Of a stretch of 36,379 nucleotides of DNA, positions 1 to 9,070 are shown piece after piece. Numbering within the stretch: position 1 is the first letter of the stretch; every line of letters begins with the position of its first letter. Under the pieces are notes generated by a model, which was not told the DNA's origin, did not search any database, and saw only the letters and a list, made by a program, of their open reading frames with translations. The position numbers were made by a program, and so were the translations under genes. The DNA lies in IMG/VR virus record IMGVR_UViG_3300025666_000024, positions 1 to 36,379 of that record, one strand, 5' to 3'. The stretch is from a virus.

Positions 1-3000
1 CCAAACCACTTCTTGAACGTAGGTGTCCTTACAGTATCGTACTGAACATCAGTTAGGTTAGACCTCTTTCCGTTAGGTGCTAACCTTTCTGTTCTCTGCT
101 CACGGGTTTGTGGGGTGTCTTGTTTCTGTTCCCTGGCTGATGGTTTCTTTGGGAGTCCATCAGCATCTTCGATTATCATCCCCATTGGATTTGTCTTTAT
201 TGTACCTACATCTCTGACAAAAAAGAATCCAATTTTTTGCCTACCCATTTTAATAGCATATTCCCCTTTATCTATTTTTGATTTTTTTGTTTCTAAATTT
301 TTATAAGAAATTCCTAACTTTTTTGTACTTAAGTTAGTATCTATATCATTTTTATTTATTTGTACAAAATATCTTAATATCCCATTTTTATCTTTTCCTT
401 GCTGAACAACAACACCTCCTGCTTTCTTCCAAAAACCTATTGCATCATCTTGAGTGTATGTCAAAATGTTTTCTATTTTTGGATTGTTTTTAAATATATC
501 TGATATTATAGATTTACCAAAGCCTTGACGCTGTACTCCTGTAAAAAATCCTCCATAAAAAAATACTGAATTTTCGTATACTTTTTCTATCCTCTGCTCA
601 CGGGTGGCGGGTTTGGAATCGGCTATTTCTCCACTAGCATATGACAACTTAGCAGTCCTTCCGTACTGAGACAATGCCATTTTTGTTGATGGATGTTTTT
701 CAGAATACTCTTCCCATGAGAAAGTTTTCCCTGATGCTTGAGTTAGCTTAGGGTATGTTGTTTCAATATTGTACGCTCCATCTAAAAAGAAAACCTCTAT
801 CTCTTGGTCAGAAGATATTTCAGAAGGATATGACTTATGATAGAATTCATCTGACTTAGGGGTAACCTTTGCTGATAAAGTTCCTTTTGTTCTCATTACC
901 ATAACAATATCCCAAAGTTTCTTCGCCTTCTTTGTTTTCTGTTCCTCAAACTTAGATGCCACTTCTGATATAGAACCTGCAGTTGGAAACTTTCTTTCTT
1001 CAGTAACCTTAGGGTCTCCTAATATAGCCTTAATTATTGCCTTTCTTTTTTCAAATGACAACCTTGATTCTTCAATAATTTTTTTAGGGTTATCTATTGA
1101 TTCAGGATTTGTCGAATCGTAATTAGGGTTATCCACTTCCTTACCTATCAAGACATTATTCAACTTAGTAATCATAGTCTCTATATTGTCAGACTTTTTT
1201 ATATCTAAGTCAGCCTCAGTTAAGTTTACAGATTTTAATGAAAGAGCTTTTTTGATATATTGACTGAATAATTGTTTAGTTACCTTACTAGACCTTGACC
1301 TTAAATCAAACTTCATAAACTCCCATACAGTCTCAAACATATCTTGGTTACTCATATGAGAATTTGGTTTCATTATGATTGGTGTAGCATAAATATATCC
1401 ATCACTGTCTCTATTGGCATTCATATTACTAGATATACTATTTGCCTTAGATAAGGTCCTAGATGCCCACCATTTTCCTGTTATTTGGGGGAAGTATATT
1501 CCACCAAAAAATTTAAAAACAGGGTTGTTATTAGGGTCAGATATATAAGCTCCTGTCATCCTGTCTGACTCAAGTAGGTTTGATTTTTTACGATTAAAAA
1601 TACTTAGACTTACATTATCCTCTACAATTGTATTTGGATTGTTTGGAAATCTTTTTAATTCTATATCTAATAAACCTAAATCTTCCCTTGGAGAAATTCC
1701 ATTAATCTCACCACTAACCTCTCCTTTTAATATAGAAACATCCTCCTCGGTTATCTCCTCCCCAGACTCAAACTTACGAGCCAATGTGTTCAACAGGTCA
1801 ATGACATCCTGGTCTGACTTACCAAAGTCCTCCTCAAACTTAAACCCTATCTTGTTTGCAAGTTTCTTTAACAGGTCAATAACCTTGTCTTTTGAACTCC
1901 TTGACAATGTCTTGTACTCGGATGATATCCTTCCAACCAGCTCGGCAAGTTTTTCCTCGTTCTGTATGCCCTCACCTTGGTCTTTATAGAGGGCGGAAAA
2001 TGCCTTTATGTCTTTAGCCAGTTGACTGTTTGGGTCCAGAACCTTTTCAACGGACTTTATCATTTCTATGGCGGCCCTTGCAGCGTTGCTGTCGGTCTTT
2101 AACTTATGTAAAAAAACCGCATGAAAAGCCTCATGTGCGAGTGTACTAGCCCTTGCCTTGCTTAGGTTTATATGGATAGTGCCTTTGCCGTCTTCTATTA
2201 TATAGGCCCCACCCCCAGACTTGCCAGTAATTCTTTTGTACTCGTCAGCGTTTTCGTGTAGAAGTATTCTAACCCCAGGAACCCTGCTCTTCAGGGAGTT
2301 TGCAACCTTCTCAACCCTAGACTTTATCTTGTTGACTATAGCCTCCTGCTTGTCACTCAGGACCTGAGACTTACCCCCACTGTTTGTGGCGAAGTTTGGA
2401 CCATCCTCACCCTCGGTACCCTCAAAGAAAGACTCTATGTCTGTGGCCTCCTGCTTGTCCGTCTCTGTTGACTTATCCTCCTCAATCTTAAGGTCATTCT
2501 CTAGCTCAGTAAGTTGTTTCTGTAGGCTGTCTTTTTCTTTCTTGGTTATCGATTTGTCTTCAAGCTTTTCCTTTACCTCTGATATTTTTTTATTTATACC
2601 CTCTATAACCTTGTTAGAAGCCTCAAAGTCTTTCTCCTTTTTGGTAGACCTTTTTATGGACTTTTCTTTTAGGGCCTCAATTTTTTTGTTTATCTCTCCT
2701 ATCTGCCCCTGCTCTTTCTTGGTAAGGGACTTATCCTTCCCTTCTATGCTACTCTCCAGAACCTGTCTTTCGTACAGCAGCTTAAACGCCTGTTTTTTTT
2801 CTGAGGTTCGCATGTCTGAGGGTATGGATTGAGCAATACCGCCAGCTATTTTAAATGTTTTTATTTTTTCATCAGCCTCTTCCCGTGTCAGGGAGCCATC
2901 AGCAACCTGTGCGTTTATTGACGATATATAGCCCTCCCTTATCTTGGGGTCACCGACAACAATATTGAATGCCTCATATACCATGTCTGGTAGGTCGTTA

Positions 3001-5216
3001 CTGAACTCATCGTATGTGTTGCTCAGGCCAGTAACTACAGCACCTGGTGAACCTAAAATAAAGCCACCAACAGCCTCCTGTGCGCCAGCCATAGCTATAT
3101 CCTGAATCCACTGCATTCCAGTGGCTGTCTCAAACTTCTCCTCGTCCTTTATGTAGTTATAAATCTTCTTCATACCCACCTCCGCAAACTCCTGTGCGGC
3201 ACCAGTCTCTGCCTCAGCTAATCCTGCACCAGTAAGCTTAAGTGCGCCCCTGGTAAACCCACTCTTGATGTCATCCCTTATTATCTTATCAAATGACTTG
3301 GCGGTTAACTGCTTCCCAGCTGACTTAGTGAAGGCCCTTCTAACCAATCGGTTCATTACACCACTTGTTGCCTTCATGTTTCTGATACCAAAAGCCTCTA
3401 ATGCTCCAGCTGCTATGGCTATGGGTGCTGATATTGCCATGCGCTCATTCTCTGACACATCGTCAAATTCTGGGTTGTTGGCCATCTCCTCCTTTATGGC
3501 TGCGTTTATTTGCGCCCCCATTAAAACCGTGGTCATTGAGCCACCAGTAGCATACCCAGCAACCATTGCTGGCAGGGACCTAGAAAGCCCCAGTAGTGAG
3601 CCACCTAAAAACGAATCCTGCTGCCCCTGTATATACTCGTCACTTACGTTTCCAGAGCCTATCAGCTCAACCAAACCATTCTGTATGGACTCCAGCTTTC
3701 CACCCTTCCACCTGCCGTCTTCTCCGTACTTTCTTTTTTTCTTTAGCTTATCCTTAACACTGGACTCCATGTCATCGTACACGCCCGAAGCTGTTGTAGT
3801 TATAACACCACCACCAAGAACCTCTTCCCCAGCCTCTTCTTTTAGTAATCCCTTTAACTCTTTAAGAATTAAATCAGAATTTTTATTTTCTTTTATTCTT
3901 TCTTTAGACTGCTTTTCACCCATTGATTTAGACTTCTTGGTTTCTTCGTAGTCACCGCTTGAAATCCTATTCAGTCTTTCCTGTTCCTCTTCAAAGGCAT
4001 CTAAGTTTAACTCCCTGTCTGTTGAGATGTTAGCCTCAGACTCTGCCATACCAGAAAGCCTGTCGTAATCCTCTTGGGATATCCTTTCGTCAGACAACGC
4101 CTGCTCAAGCATCATGTCTGTGTATACTCTTGGAGTGACTCCACCGTAATCACCCGTCCCGATTGATACGTCAATCATTATATCACCTCCAGTTGCGCCA
4201 ACGTCTCCGATACCCAGAAGAAACTGGTTGTACAGGGCAGAACTAAACTCACCCTGGTCCGTCTTCATGTCAAAGTAGGCACCAACACTCTGTGTCAGGT
4301 CCCATCTTCGGTCTATAAGGTCCCCCCTGTTGTTTTTTAATACGTCTGACATAGACTGAAACTCATCAACCCTGGCCTTATATGAATCGTAGTCAGCCTT
4401 TAGCTCTGGGTTGTCATCAAGGTCACCCTGGGTGAGTCCCTCAAACTTTTCACCGTAGGTACTAATCTCTTGGTATACGTTGTACAAGTCCTTTTCCTCT
4501 GAAACAAGTATATCCATGTCATCGTTTAAGGACTTTGTTGCCAACTCAACCTGTTCTTGGCTCATAAACCTTTTGGTCTCGTAAGCCTGTCTAGCCTCTA
4601 TTCTCTTCATGGACTCAACGTCCTCTGAACCCCTATTTTTTATTAAAAATGACTTTAATTTTAATGACTCTTCATTAGCATCTTCTGAGCTGTCCAAATT
4701 AAACTCACCTATCTCTCCATTGGGTGCTGTTACGGTAACCATGTCTCCTAGCCCCGACTCATCAAACTCAAACCCGTGGTCCTTAAACCTATATTTAAGC
4801 TCTGGGACAACAGTCTCCTCCTCCCTAAACATAAAGTCCTTGTCTATGTCGGCAATGGCTTGGCCAAAGAAGTCTATCTCACCCTCACGCTTACCAGTGT
4901 TAGGAATTAAAGGGCTAAGGGGTGTGTTCCTAAACCTCTCAGCCTCCTCTTTTTCTTTCTCCTTTTTTTCCATAAGCTCCTCAAAGCTCATCTTTTCAAG
5001 AACATCCTCCTTAGGTATATCTGCATTATTTAAGATAACATCTTGAAACTCAGTAACCGAGCCTGGTGTCTTTATGTTCTTAGTGCTTAGGTACTTCATA
5101 AATTGAGCTGCGGTGTCAGGGTTCTCTAGCCCCGACTGAAACTCCTCAAAGGAGTCAGGAACGGACACACCCTTTGACTTAACATACTCATAAAACTGTA
5201 AACCCTTGTCTTCCAT
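1..5216 (-). CDS. Giant polyvalent virion protein (HExxH, GNAT-like, polyvalent C-terminal motif), 3' end outside window
   Basis: An open frame of 1,738 codons runs off the left edge. The ATG at 5216 lies 4 bases after the stop of the previous gene and has an A/T leader. Visible parts: a twofold repeat at residues 6-62; a long charged region; hydrophobic Ala/Gly-rich stretches near 540-610 and 715-735 around an acidic segment (EAETGAAQEF, about 665); Lys/Glu coiled coils about 795-940; a zinc-peptidase motif HEAFH at 1028-1032; a GNAT-like segment with QRQGFG at 1562-1567 and DDAIGFWKKAG at 1590-1600; and RTPTFKKWF at the edge. The last motif resembles the opening of domains in the polyvalent proteins described by Iyer, Burroughs and Aravind. 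Such proteins are thought to enter the host with phage DNA. Its place after the tail and internal proteins supports an ejected protein. The enzymatic activities are inferred from motifs only. Confidence 0.85.
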   Translation of the reverse strand, partial: MEDKGLQFYEYVKSKGVSVPDSFEEFQSGLENPDTAAQFMKYLSTKNIKTPGSVTEFQDVILNNADIPKEDVLEKMSFEELMEKKEKEKEEAERFRNTPLSPLIPNTGKREGEIDFFGQAIADIDKDFMFREEETVVPELKYRFKDHGFEFDESGLGDMVTVTAPNGEIGEFNLDSSEDANEESLKLKSFLIKNRGSEDVESMKRIEARQAYETKRFMSQEQVELATKSLNDDMDILVSEEKDLYNVYQEISTYGEKFEGLTQGDLDDNPELKADYDSYKARVDEFQSMSDVLKNNRGDLIDRRWDLTQSVGAYFDMKTDQGEFSSALYNQFLLGIGDVGATGGDIMIDVSIGTGDYGGVTPRVYTDMMLEQALSDERISQEDYDRLSGMAESEANISTDRELNLDAFEEEQERLNRISSGDYEETKKSKSMGEKQSKERIKENKNSDLILKELKGLLKEEAGEEVLGGGVITTTASGVYDDMESSVKDKLKKKRKYGEDGRWKGGKLESIQNGLVELIGSGNVSDEYIQGQQDSFLGGSLLGLSRSLPAMVAGYATGGSMTTVLMGAQINAAIKEEMANNPEFDDVSENERMAISAPIAIAAGALEAFGIRNMKATSGVMNRLVRRAFTKSAGKQLTAKSFDKIIRDDIKSGFTRGALKLTGAGLAEAETGAAQEFAEVGMKKIYNYIKDEEKFETATGMQWIQDIAMAGAQEAVGGFILGSPGAVVTGLSNTYDEFSNDLPDMVYEAFNIVVGDPKIREGYISSINAQVADGSLTREEADEKIKTFKIAGGIAQSIPSDMRTSEKKQAFKLLYERQVLESSIEGKDKSLTKKEQGQIGEINKKIEALKEKSIKRSTKKEKDFEASNKVIEGINKKISEVKEKLEDKSITKKEKDSLQKQLTELENDLKIEEDKSTETDKQEATDIESFFEGTEGEDGPNFATNSGGKSQVLSDKQEAIVNKIKSRVEKVANSLKSRVPGVRILLHENADEYKRITGKSGGGAYIIEDGKGTIHINLSKARASTLAHEAFHAVFLHKLKTDSNAARAAIEMIKSVEKVLDPNSQLAKDIKAFSALYKDQGEGIQNEEKLAELVGRISSEYKTLSRSSKDKVIDLLKKLANKIGFKFEEDFGKSDQDVIDLLNTLARKFESGEEITEEDVSILKGEVSGEINGISPREDLGLLDIELKRFPNNPNTIVEDNVSLSIFNRKKSNLLESDRMTGAYISDPNNNPVFKFFGGIYFPQITGKWWASRTLSKANSISSNMNANRDSDGYIYATPIIMKPNSHMSNQDMFETVWEFMKFDLRSRSSKVTKQLFSQYIKKALSLKSVNLTEADLDIKKSDNIETMITKLNNVLIGKEVDNPNYDSTNPESIDNPKKIIEESRLSFEKRKAIIKAILGDPKVTEERKFPTAGSISEVASKFEEQKTKKAKKLWDIVMVMRTKGTLSAKVTPKSDEFYHKSYPSEISSDQEIEVFFLDGAYNIETTYPKLTQASGKTFSWEEYSEKHPSTKMALSQYGRTAKLSYASGEIADSKPATREQRIEKVYENSVFFYGGFFTGVQRQGFGKSIISDIFKNNPKIENILTYTQDDAIGFWKKAGGVVVQQGKDKNGILRYFVQINKNDIDTNLSTKKLGISYKNLETKKSKIDKGEYAIKMGRQKIGFFFVRDVGTIKTNPMGMIIEDADGLPKKPSAREQKQDTPQTREQRTERLAPNGKRSNLTDVQYDTVRTPTFKKWF

Positions 5217-5220
5217 ATTT

Positions 5221-6126
5221 TTATTTATCAGATACTATTTCGTAAGTAAACTCAGGCTTCCTGTTCTCAAGGTCTTTTATCCTTTCATTAAATGGTGTTA
5301 TTGTCGTTCCATCATATGAAGAAGAGGACTCAGCTATAAACCTGTCACCGTACTCATCAACAACAACAAACCCGATGTGGTCAATTTTTTTACCTTGGGT
5401 GTTCATTAATATCAGGTCCCCGTCCGATGATTTATCTACGGGTATATTTGTTTTCTTTGCCAGTGTTTTGAACTTAGCTGCGTTTGTCATTGTAAGGTCG
5501 TAACTCTTGCCCTGTGCGTTTCTTACTGTGCAAACAGTTCCAGAGCAGTCTATTTCATCGACTGATGTTTTTACAGATTTATCGTCCTTCGTTGTATAAT
5601 TACCAAGACCCTTTGCGCCTAAAACGTATGTCTTGTCCCTAACTAAATCCGCAAACTTTTTAGCGGTGTCAGAGCCTTTTATAATTCCCTCGTAGTTTTG
5701 TAGCTCTGGTATTGAGTCGCTGACACCCTTTACTGTGGGTATTTTTATTCCAGGGTATTTAACCACTTTTTTAGGTTTACCGATGGGTACATCCCCTGAC
5801 GGTTTCTTTGTCTTGTCTGTGGGTGCAACCATCGGGTCAGTGACATCTGTTGAGGAACCACTTGCCTCACTAATTGATGCGTCTGGCAATCCAAACTCTT
5901 TTACATAGTCAACCGATGGGGCCTCTTTTCCCTTTCCGATACCTCCAAAATACTCTTGGGTGAAACTGTCCTTATCTTTTTGTGTGAGGTTATTAGCTTT
6001 AAAGAAAGCATAGAGTTGCTCTTGCTTTTCGGGAGAATTGTTATACTCAGAATTAAACTCCTCTTCACTTTTTTGAGTAAGATTGTTTTGCTTTAGAAAT
6101 CTGTATATTTTTTTATCTTTTGGCAT
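5221..6126 (-). CDS. NlpC/P60-type cysteine peptidase, probable virion-associated cell-wall hydrolase
   Basis: The protein has 301 residues. The C-terminal half has the NlpC/P60 signature: DCSGTVC with candidate nucleophile Cys194, then DHIGFVVVD with candidate His250 and a following acidic/polar strand. Members of this family cut peptide bonds in peptidoglycan. Residues 5-61 hold two copies of a roughly 30-residue module (YRFLKQNNLTQ and YAFFKANNLTQ), followed by a Pro/Ser/Thr/Lys-rich linker to about 140. The same twofold module opens the next gene. The gene sits among internal virion proteins, 3 kb from the tail genes and 22 kb from the lysis cassette, so a role in local wall digestion during entry is more likely than lysis. 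There is no signal peptide or membrane segment. The fold call is good; the role is inferred from position. Confidence 0.75.
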   Translation of the reverse strand: MPKDKKIYRFLKQNNLTQKSEEEFNSEYNNSPEKQEQLYAFFKANNLTQKDKDSFTQEYFGGIGKGKEAPSVDYVKEFGLPDASISEASGSSTDVTDPMVAPTDKTKKPSGDVPIGKPKKVVKYPGIKIPTVKGVSDSIPELQNYEGIIKGSDTAKKFADLVRDKTYVLGAKGLGNYTTKDDKSVKTSVDEIDCSGTVCTVRNAQGKSYDLTMTNAAKFKTLAKKTNIPVDKSSDGDLILMNTQGKKIDHIGFVVVDEYGDRFIAESSSSYDGTTITPFNERIKDLENRKPEFTYEIVSDK

Positions 6127-6129
6127 ATC

Positions 6130-8343
6130 TTAAAACCCCCCCTCAGGAACCCCTATTAATTTACTAGCATTGATAACCGCCTCTTTTCTTTTTCTTTCAT
6201 TATCAGTCTCTATATTTTGGTCTTCCTGACTTGTACTAATTTTAGCGTCTTTTACTTCTTCTTTAGTATTTGTTGCACCCTGTGTCGTTAAATCAAAGGG
6301 GTTTGGAGGGTCATTGTCAGCCTCACTTGTCTCGGTTCCTGCGGCCAGTGTTATCTCCTTAAATACAGATTTTAACTCCTTTTGAAATTCATCTTTATCT
6401 AAACCGCCAAGACCCATTTTAATCTCTTTTTCAATCATGGTTCCGCTTGGGTCTTTGTAGGTTATCATTAAATTATCAAAGCTTTCTCCGCCCTTTACCG
6501 TTCCGTCCACCTTGTCCAGCAGCAAGGAAAGTGCCTTGTTGTCGTTTATCTGTTTTGCTGCAAACTCGTCATCACGTTCACCTTCAGCGTTATGCTGTAT
6601 CTTGGGTATTTCCTTAAGGTAGGCTGGGGTCTTGCTTGTCTTGAAGTCCCCTGCAACGTCCTTAACACCAAGCTGGTTGTAAACCTCCTGCGTAAGCTTA
6701 CCCCTCCAGTTGGGGTCGTTTGGATTGTACTTGATAACCGCCTCTTCTGCTGATTCCTCCAAAAGTTTTCCTGTTTCTTTATCAAACCTAGTCTTAACAT
6801 TATTAAACACAAACCCCTGTTTATCTTTATCCCAGCTTACACTTCCTCCCTTGCCTATGATTCCAGAAAGCATCCTTGCCGTATCTTCAGCCTCCCTCTC
6901 GTCTGTTATATCAATCTCACCAACGGTCTCAACAAACTGGTCCGCAAGGTTTTTCTTGTAGTTCTGGGTCTGCTTCCATTCTGGCATTGAGCCAGTCTCG
7001 TCTGTAAACTTGAGCTTCTCACCATAGGGCTTGACCACCTGTGGGTCATAAACACCAGACCTCTTCATAAACTCATTCTCTATAAGACCATAGACATCTT
7101 TATAGTCCCCCTCTGAAAGACCACCAAAAGATTCATTATCACTACTCATATCAAACTCCAGCTCACCATCCCCAAGGTATACTCTATTTCTTGTGTCACC
7201 ATCCTCATTGACGCTACCAAAGTCTACCTTACCGTTTGCCTTGTATATAATGTTTCCATTTCCATCTTTTCTCGGTGTATCGTAGTAGTAGTTGCCGTCC
7301 TCGTCTTGCTTTGCGTATGTGTTTATAAGTACACTTGTTGACACCATCCCCTTATCCAGGGTGGTCATAAGCTTAGACTTGATAGCCCCTGCCATGTTTT
7401 GTTTTATTACGGGATAGTTTACCTGACTCACGGTTGCCATTTGCTCCGTGCCAGTCAACTCATCTACTATTGGTTCTTCAGTCTTTACCTCTATCATATA
7501 ATCCGATGTAATCCTTCCGTCCTTTGGGTCTAGTATACCATTGGTAGCCGCTTTCTTCTCAAGCTCCGACACCGTGCTTGGGTTCTGATAAAACAATCCA
7601 AAGTTCTCTGGGTCGTTGTTACCCATCATAAGGTTTGTGACCTCCTCTGGCTTTATGGTGTATGTATCACCCTCGTTACCCATCTCTGCATTCAGCCTTC
7701 TTACAGCCTCACCCTTCATTACGATACCCATCCTGTGTCCAGACTTGTTGTCGTACTCCATGTCGTAAGACACCGAAACATCCTGACCAGATGCTGGGTT
7801 GGACGCAGCGTTTAATAAACCTAGGTATGGGCTGGTAAACTTTCTACTTGTCTCACCCTCTCCGTTACCACTAGGCATTTTCTTAAACTCCTCCTGTATG
7901 TATGCAACAGAACCAAAGTTAGTCTCAGAGTTCTTTATAAAGTCTGTGGCACTCTTTATATAAGCCTTATCTGTTTGTGTGTTGAACACAACATTACCCT
8001 CTGGGTCCATCTCCTCGTATGGTCCACTAGACTGCTTCAACCTAATCCTTGCGGCAGACAGTTGGCTTACCATGTTACTCATGGAGTCGTTGAGTGATGT
8101 GTAGTCAACATTGGTTTTGTTGGCAGCAGTTCTTATACCAGCCTGTAAATCAGCGGAATACAATGACTCCTCCTGCTCGATTCTCCAGTTAGATTCCTCA
8201 CGCTTCTTGTTTATCTCCGCTAATCTCTTTCGTTCAGCTTCACGCTTTTCGTTCTCAAGCAAGGCCCTATCCTGAAAGGTTGGACCCTTGTCTGAAACAT
8301 CTTTTACACCTGAAGCCGAAGTTGGTTGATTCCTATAACCCAT
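6130..8343 (-). CDS. Putative internal virion (ejection) protein, 737 aa, unknown family
   Basis: I do not recognise a named domain. Residues about 25-60 are rich in Glu, Lys and Arg and predict a coiled coil. The rest is acidic and soluble-looking, with many Asp/Asn/Gly turns and no membrane segment or signal peptide. The start at 8343 follows the previous stop by 17 bases, and the stop lies 3 bases before the next start, so it is co-transcribed with the NlpC/P60 gene and the giant protein. In short-tailed phages a row of large proteins after the tail genes usually encodes internal core or ejected proteins, and that is the basis for the call. A tail-associated structural role is the main alternative. 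Confidence 0.6.
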   Translation of the reverse strand: MGYRNQPTSASGVKDVSDKGPTFQDRALLENEKREAERKRLAEINKKREESNWRIEQEESLYSADLQAGIRTAANKTNVDYTSLNDSMSNMVSQLSAARIRLKQSSGPYEEMDPEGNVVFNTQTDKAYIKSATDFIKNSETNFGSVAYIQEEFKKMPSGNGEGETSRKFTSPYLGLLNAASNPASGQDVSVSYDMEYDNKSGHRMGIVMKGEAVRRLNAEMGNEGDTYTIKPEEVTNLMMGNNDPENFGLFYQNPSTVSELEKKAATNGILDPKDGRITSDYMIEVKTEEPIVDELTGTEQMATVSQVNYPVIKQNMAGAIKSKLMTTLDKGMVSTSVLINTYAKQDEDGNYYYDTPRKDGNGNIIYKANGKVDFGSVNEDGDTRNRVYLGDGELEFDMSSDNESFGGLSEGDYKDVYGLIENEFMKRSGVYDPQVVKPYGEKLKFTDETGSMPEWKQTQNYKKNLADQFVETVGEIDITDEREAEDTARMLSGIIGKGGSVSWDKDKQGFVFNNVKTRFDKETGKLLEESAEEAVIKYNPNDPNWRGKLTQEVYNQLGVKDVAGDFKTSKTPAYLKEIPKIQHNAEGERDDEFAAKQINDNKALSLLLDKVDGTVKGGESFDNLMITYKDPSGTMIEKEIKMGLGGLDKDEFQKELKSVFKEITLAAGTETSEADNDPPNPFDLTTQGATNTKEEVKDAKISTSQEDQNIETDNERKRKEAVINASKLIGVPEGGF

Positions 8344-8360
8344 CTTTATATATTTTTAAA

Positions 8361-9059
8361 TTATCCCCCTAAACGACTAACCAATCCTGTCTTATCTAAA
8401 CCAACCGCAGCAGCAGCACCTAAAAGTGAGGCATTGTTCTGCATAGATAAAATCTGCTGGTCCAGGTTGTATTCCTTCTGGTCTGACCTTGCCTCCTTGT
8501 TTGCCTCGTAGTCTAGGTCTGCGTTTGTTCTCTCCTCCTCAGCGTTGTAAACATACTCAATACCAGCCACTTTACCCTGCTGTATCCTTGTCTTTTCTGC
8601 CGCTATTTGTGTCTGTAGTTGTGCCTGACCCTGCGCCCTCATCTGTTGATTTGCTGCCTCTTGTTGTTCTATACTAGCGGTAACACCCTTCTTACTCTGT
8701 AGTGCGGCCTGTGCAAGTGCGGTAGCACCACCAGCACCTGAGCCTGTGGCCCTTAGTGTGTCTAGTGTGTTTGCCAATGCAGCGTCCGTCTGCTCCATCT
8801 GCATCTCAGCCGCCTTTGTTGCAACACCTAAGTTTGCATATGGGTTAGAGAATGTGCCACTCAGGTCCTCAAGGGCTGTGGACGGGTCAATAATTGCCTG
8901 TCTGTTTTCCTTTAACGCCTTTACCTCGTTAGCGGCCTCTTTTTCCTCTATCTGATATTTTTTTTGATTCTGTCTCGTCCTATTAAGGTCAAAGGCTTGG
9001 TCCAAAGCGGTACCGATAACTGGGAAAATACTATTTCCATATTGATTTATAATTTCCAT
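8361..9059 (-). CDS. Putative internal virion protein, Ala/Gln-rich helical
   Basis: The protein has 232 residues, mostly helical, with Ala, Gln and Glu repeats at about 35-60 and 120-190. A glycine-rich hinge (ATGSGAGGATALAQAAL, about 104-120) matches what I remember of a family of small internal proteins in marine podoviruses, analogous to the smallest T7 core protein. The N-terminus (about 8-22) and C-terminus (LLGAAAAVGL) are mildly hydrophobic, which fits a protein that contacts membrane during ejection. It lies between the tail block and the 737-residue protein, with gaps of 11 and 17 bases. The ATG at 9059 has an A/T leader and no Shine-Dalgarno sequence. No enzymatic motif is visible. 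Confidence 0.6.
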   Translation of the reverse strand: MEIINQYGNSIFPVIGTALDQAFDLNRTRQNQKKYQIEEKEAANEVKALKENRQAIIDPSTALEDLSGTFSNPYANLGVATKAAEMQMEQTDAALANTLDTLRATGSGAGGATALAQAALQSKKGVTASIEQQEAANQQMRAQGQAQLQTQIAAEKTRIQQGKVAGIEYVYNAEEERTNADLDYEANKEARSDQKEYNLDQQILSMQNNASLLGAAAAVGLDKTGLVSRLGG

Positions 9060-9070
9060 AACTTCTTATT

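Noticed and set aside
3265-3951. Plus-strand open frame of 228 codons
   Set aside because: It is antisense to the giant minus-strand gene, whose frame is open for over 5 kb; its product is Ser/Pro/Leu low complexity with no motif.
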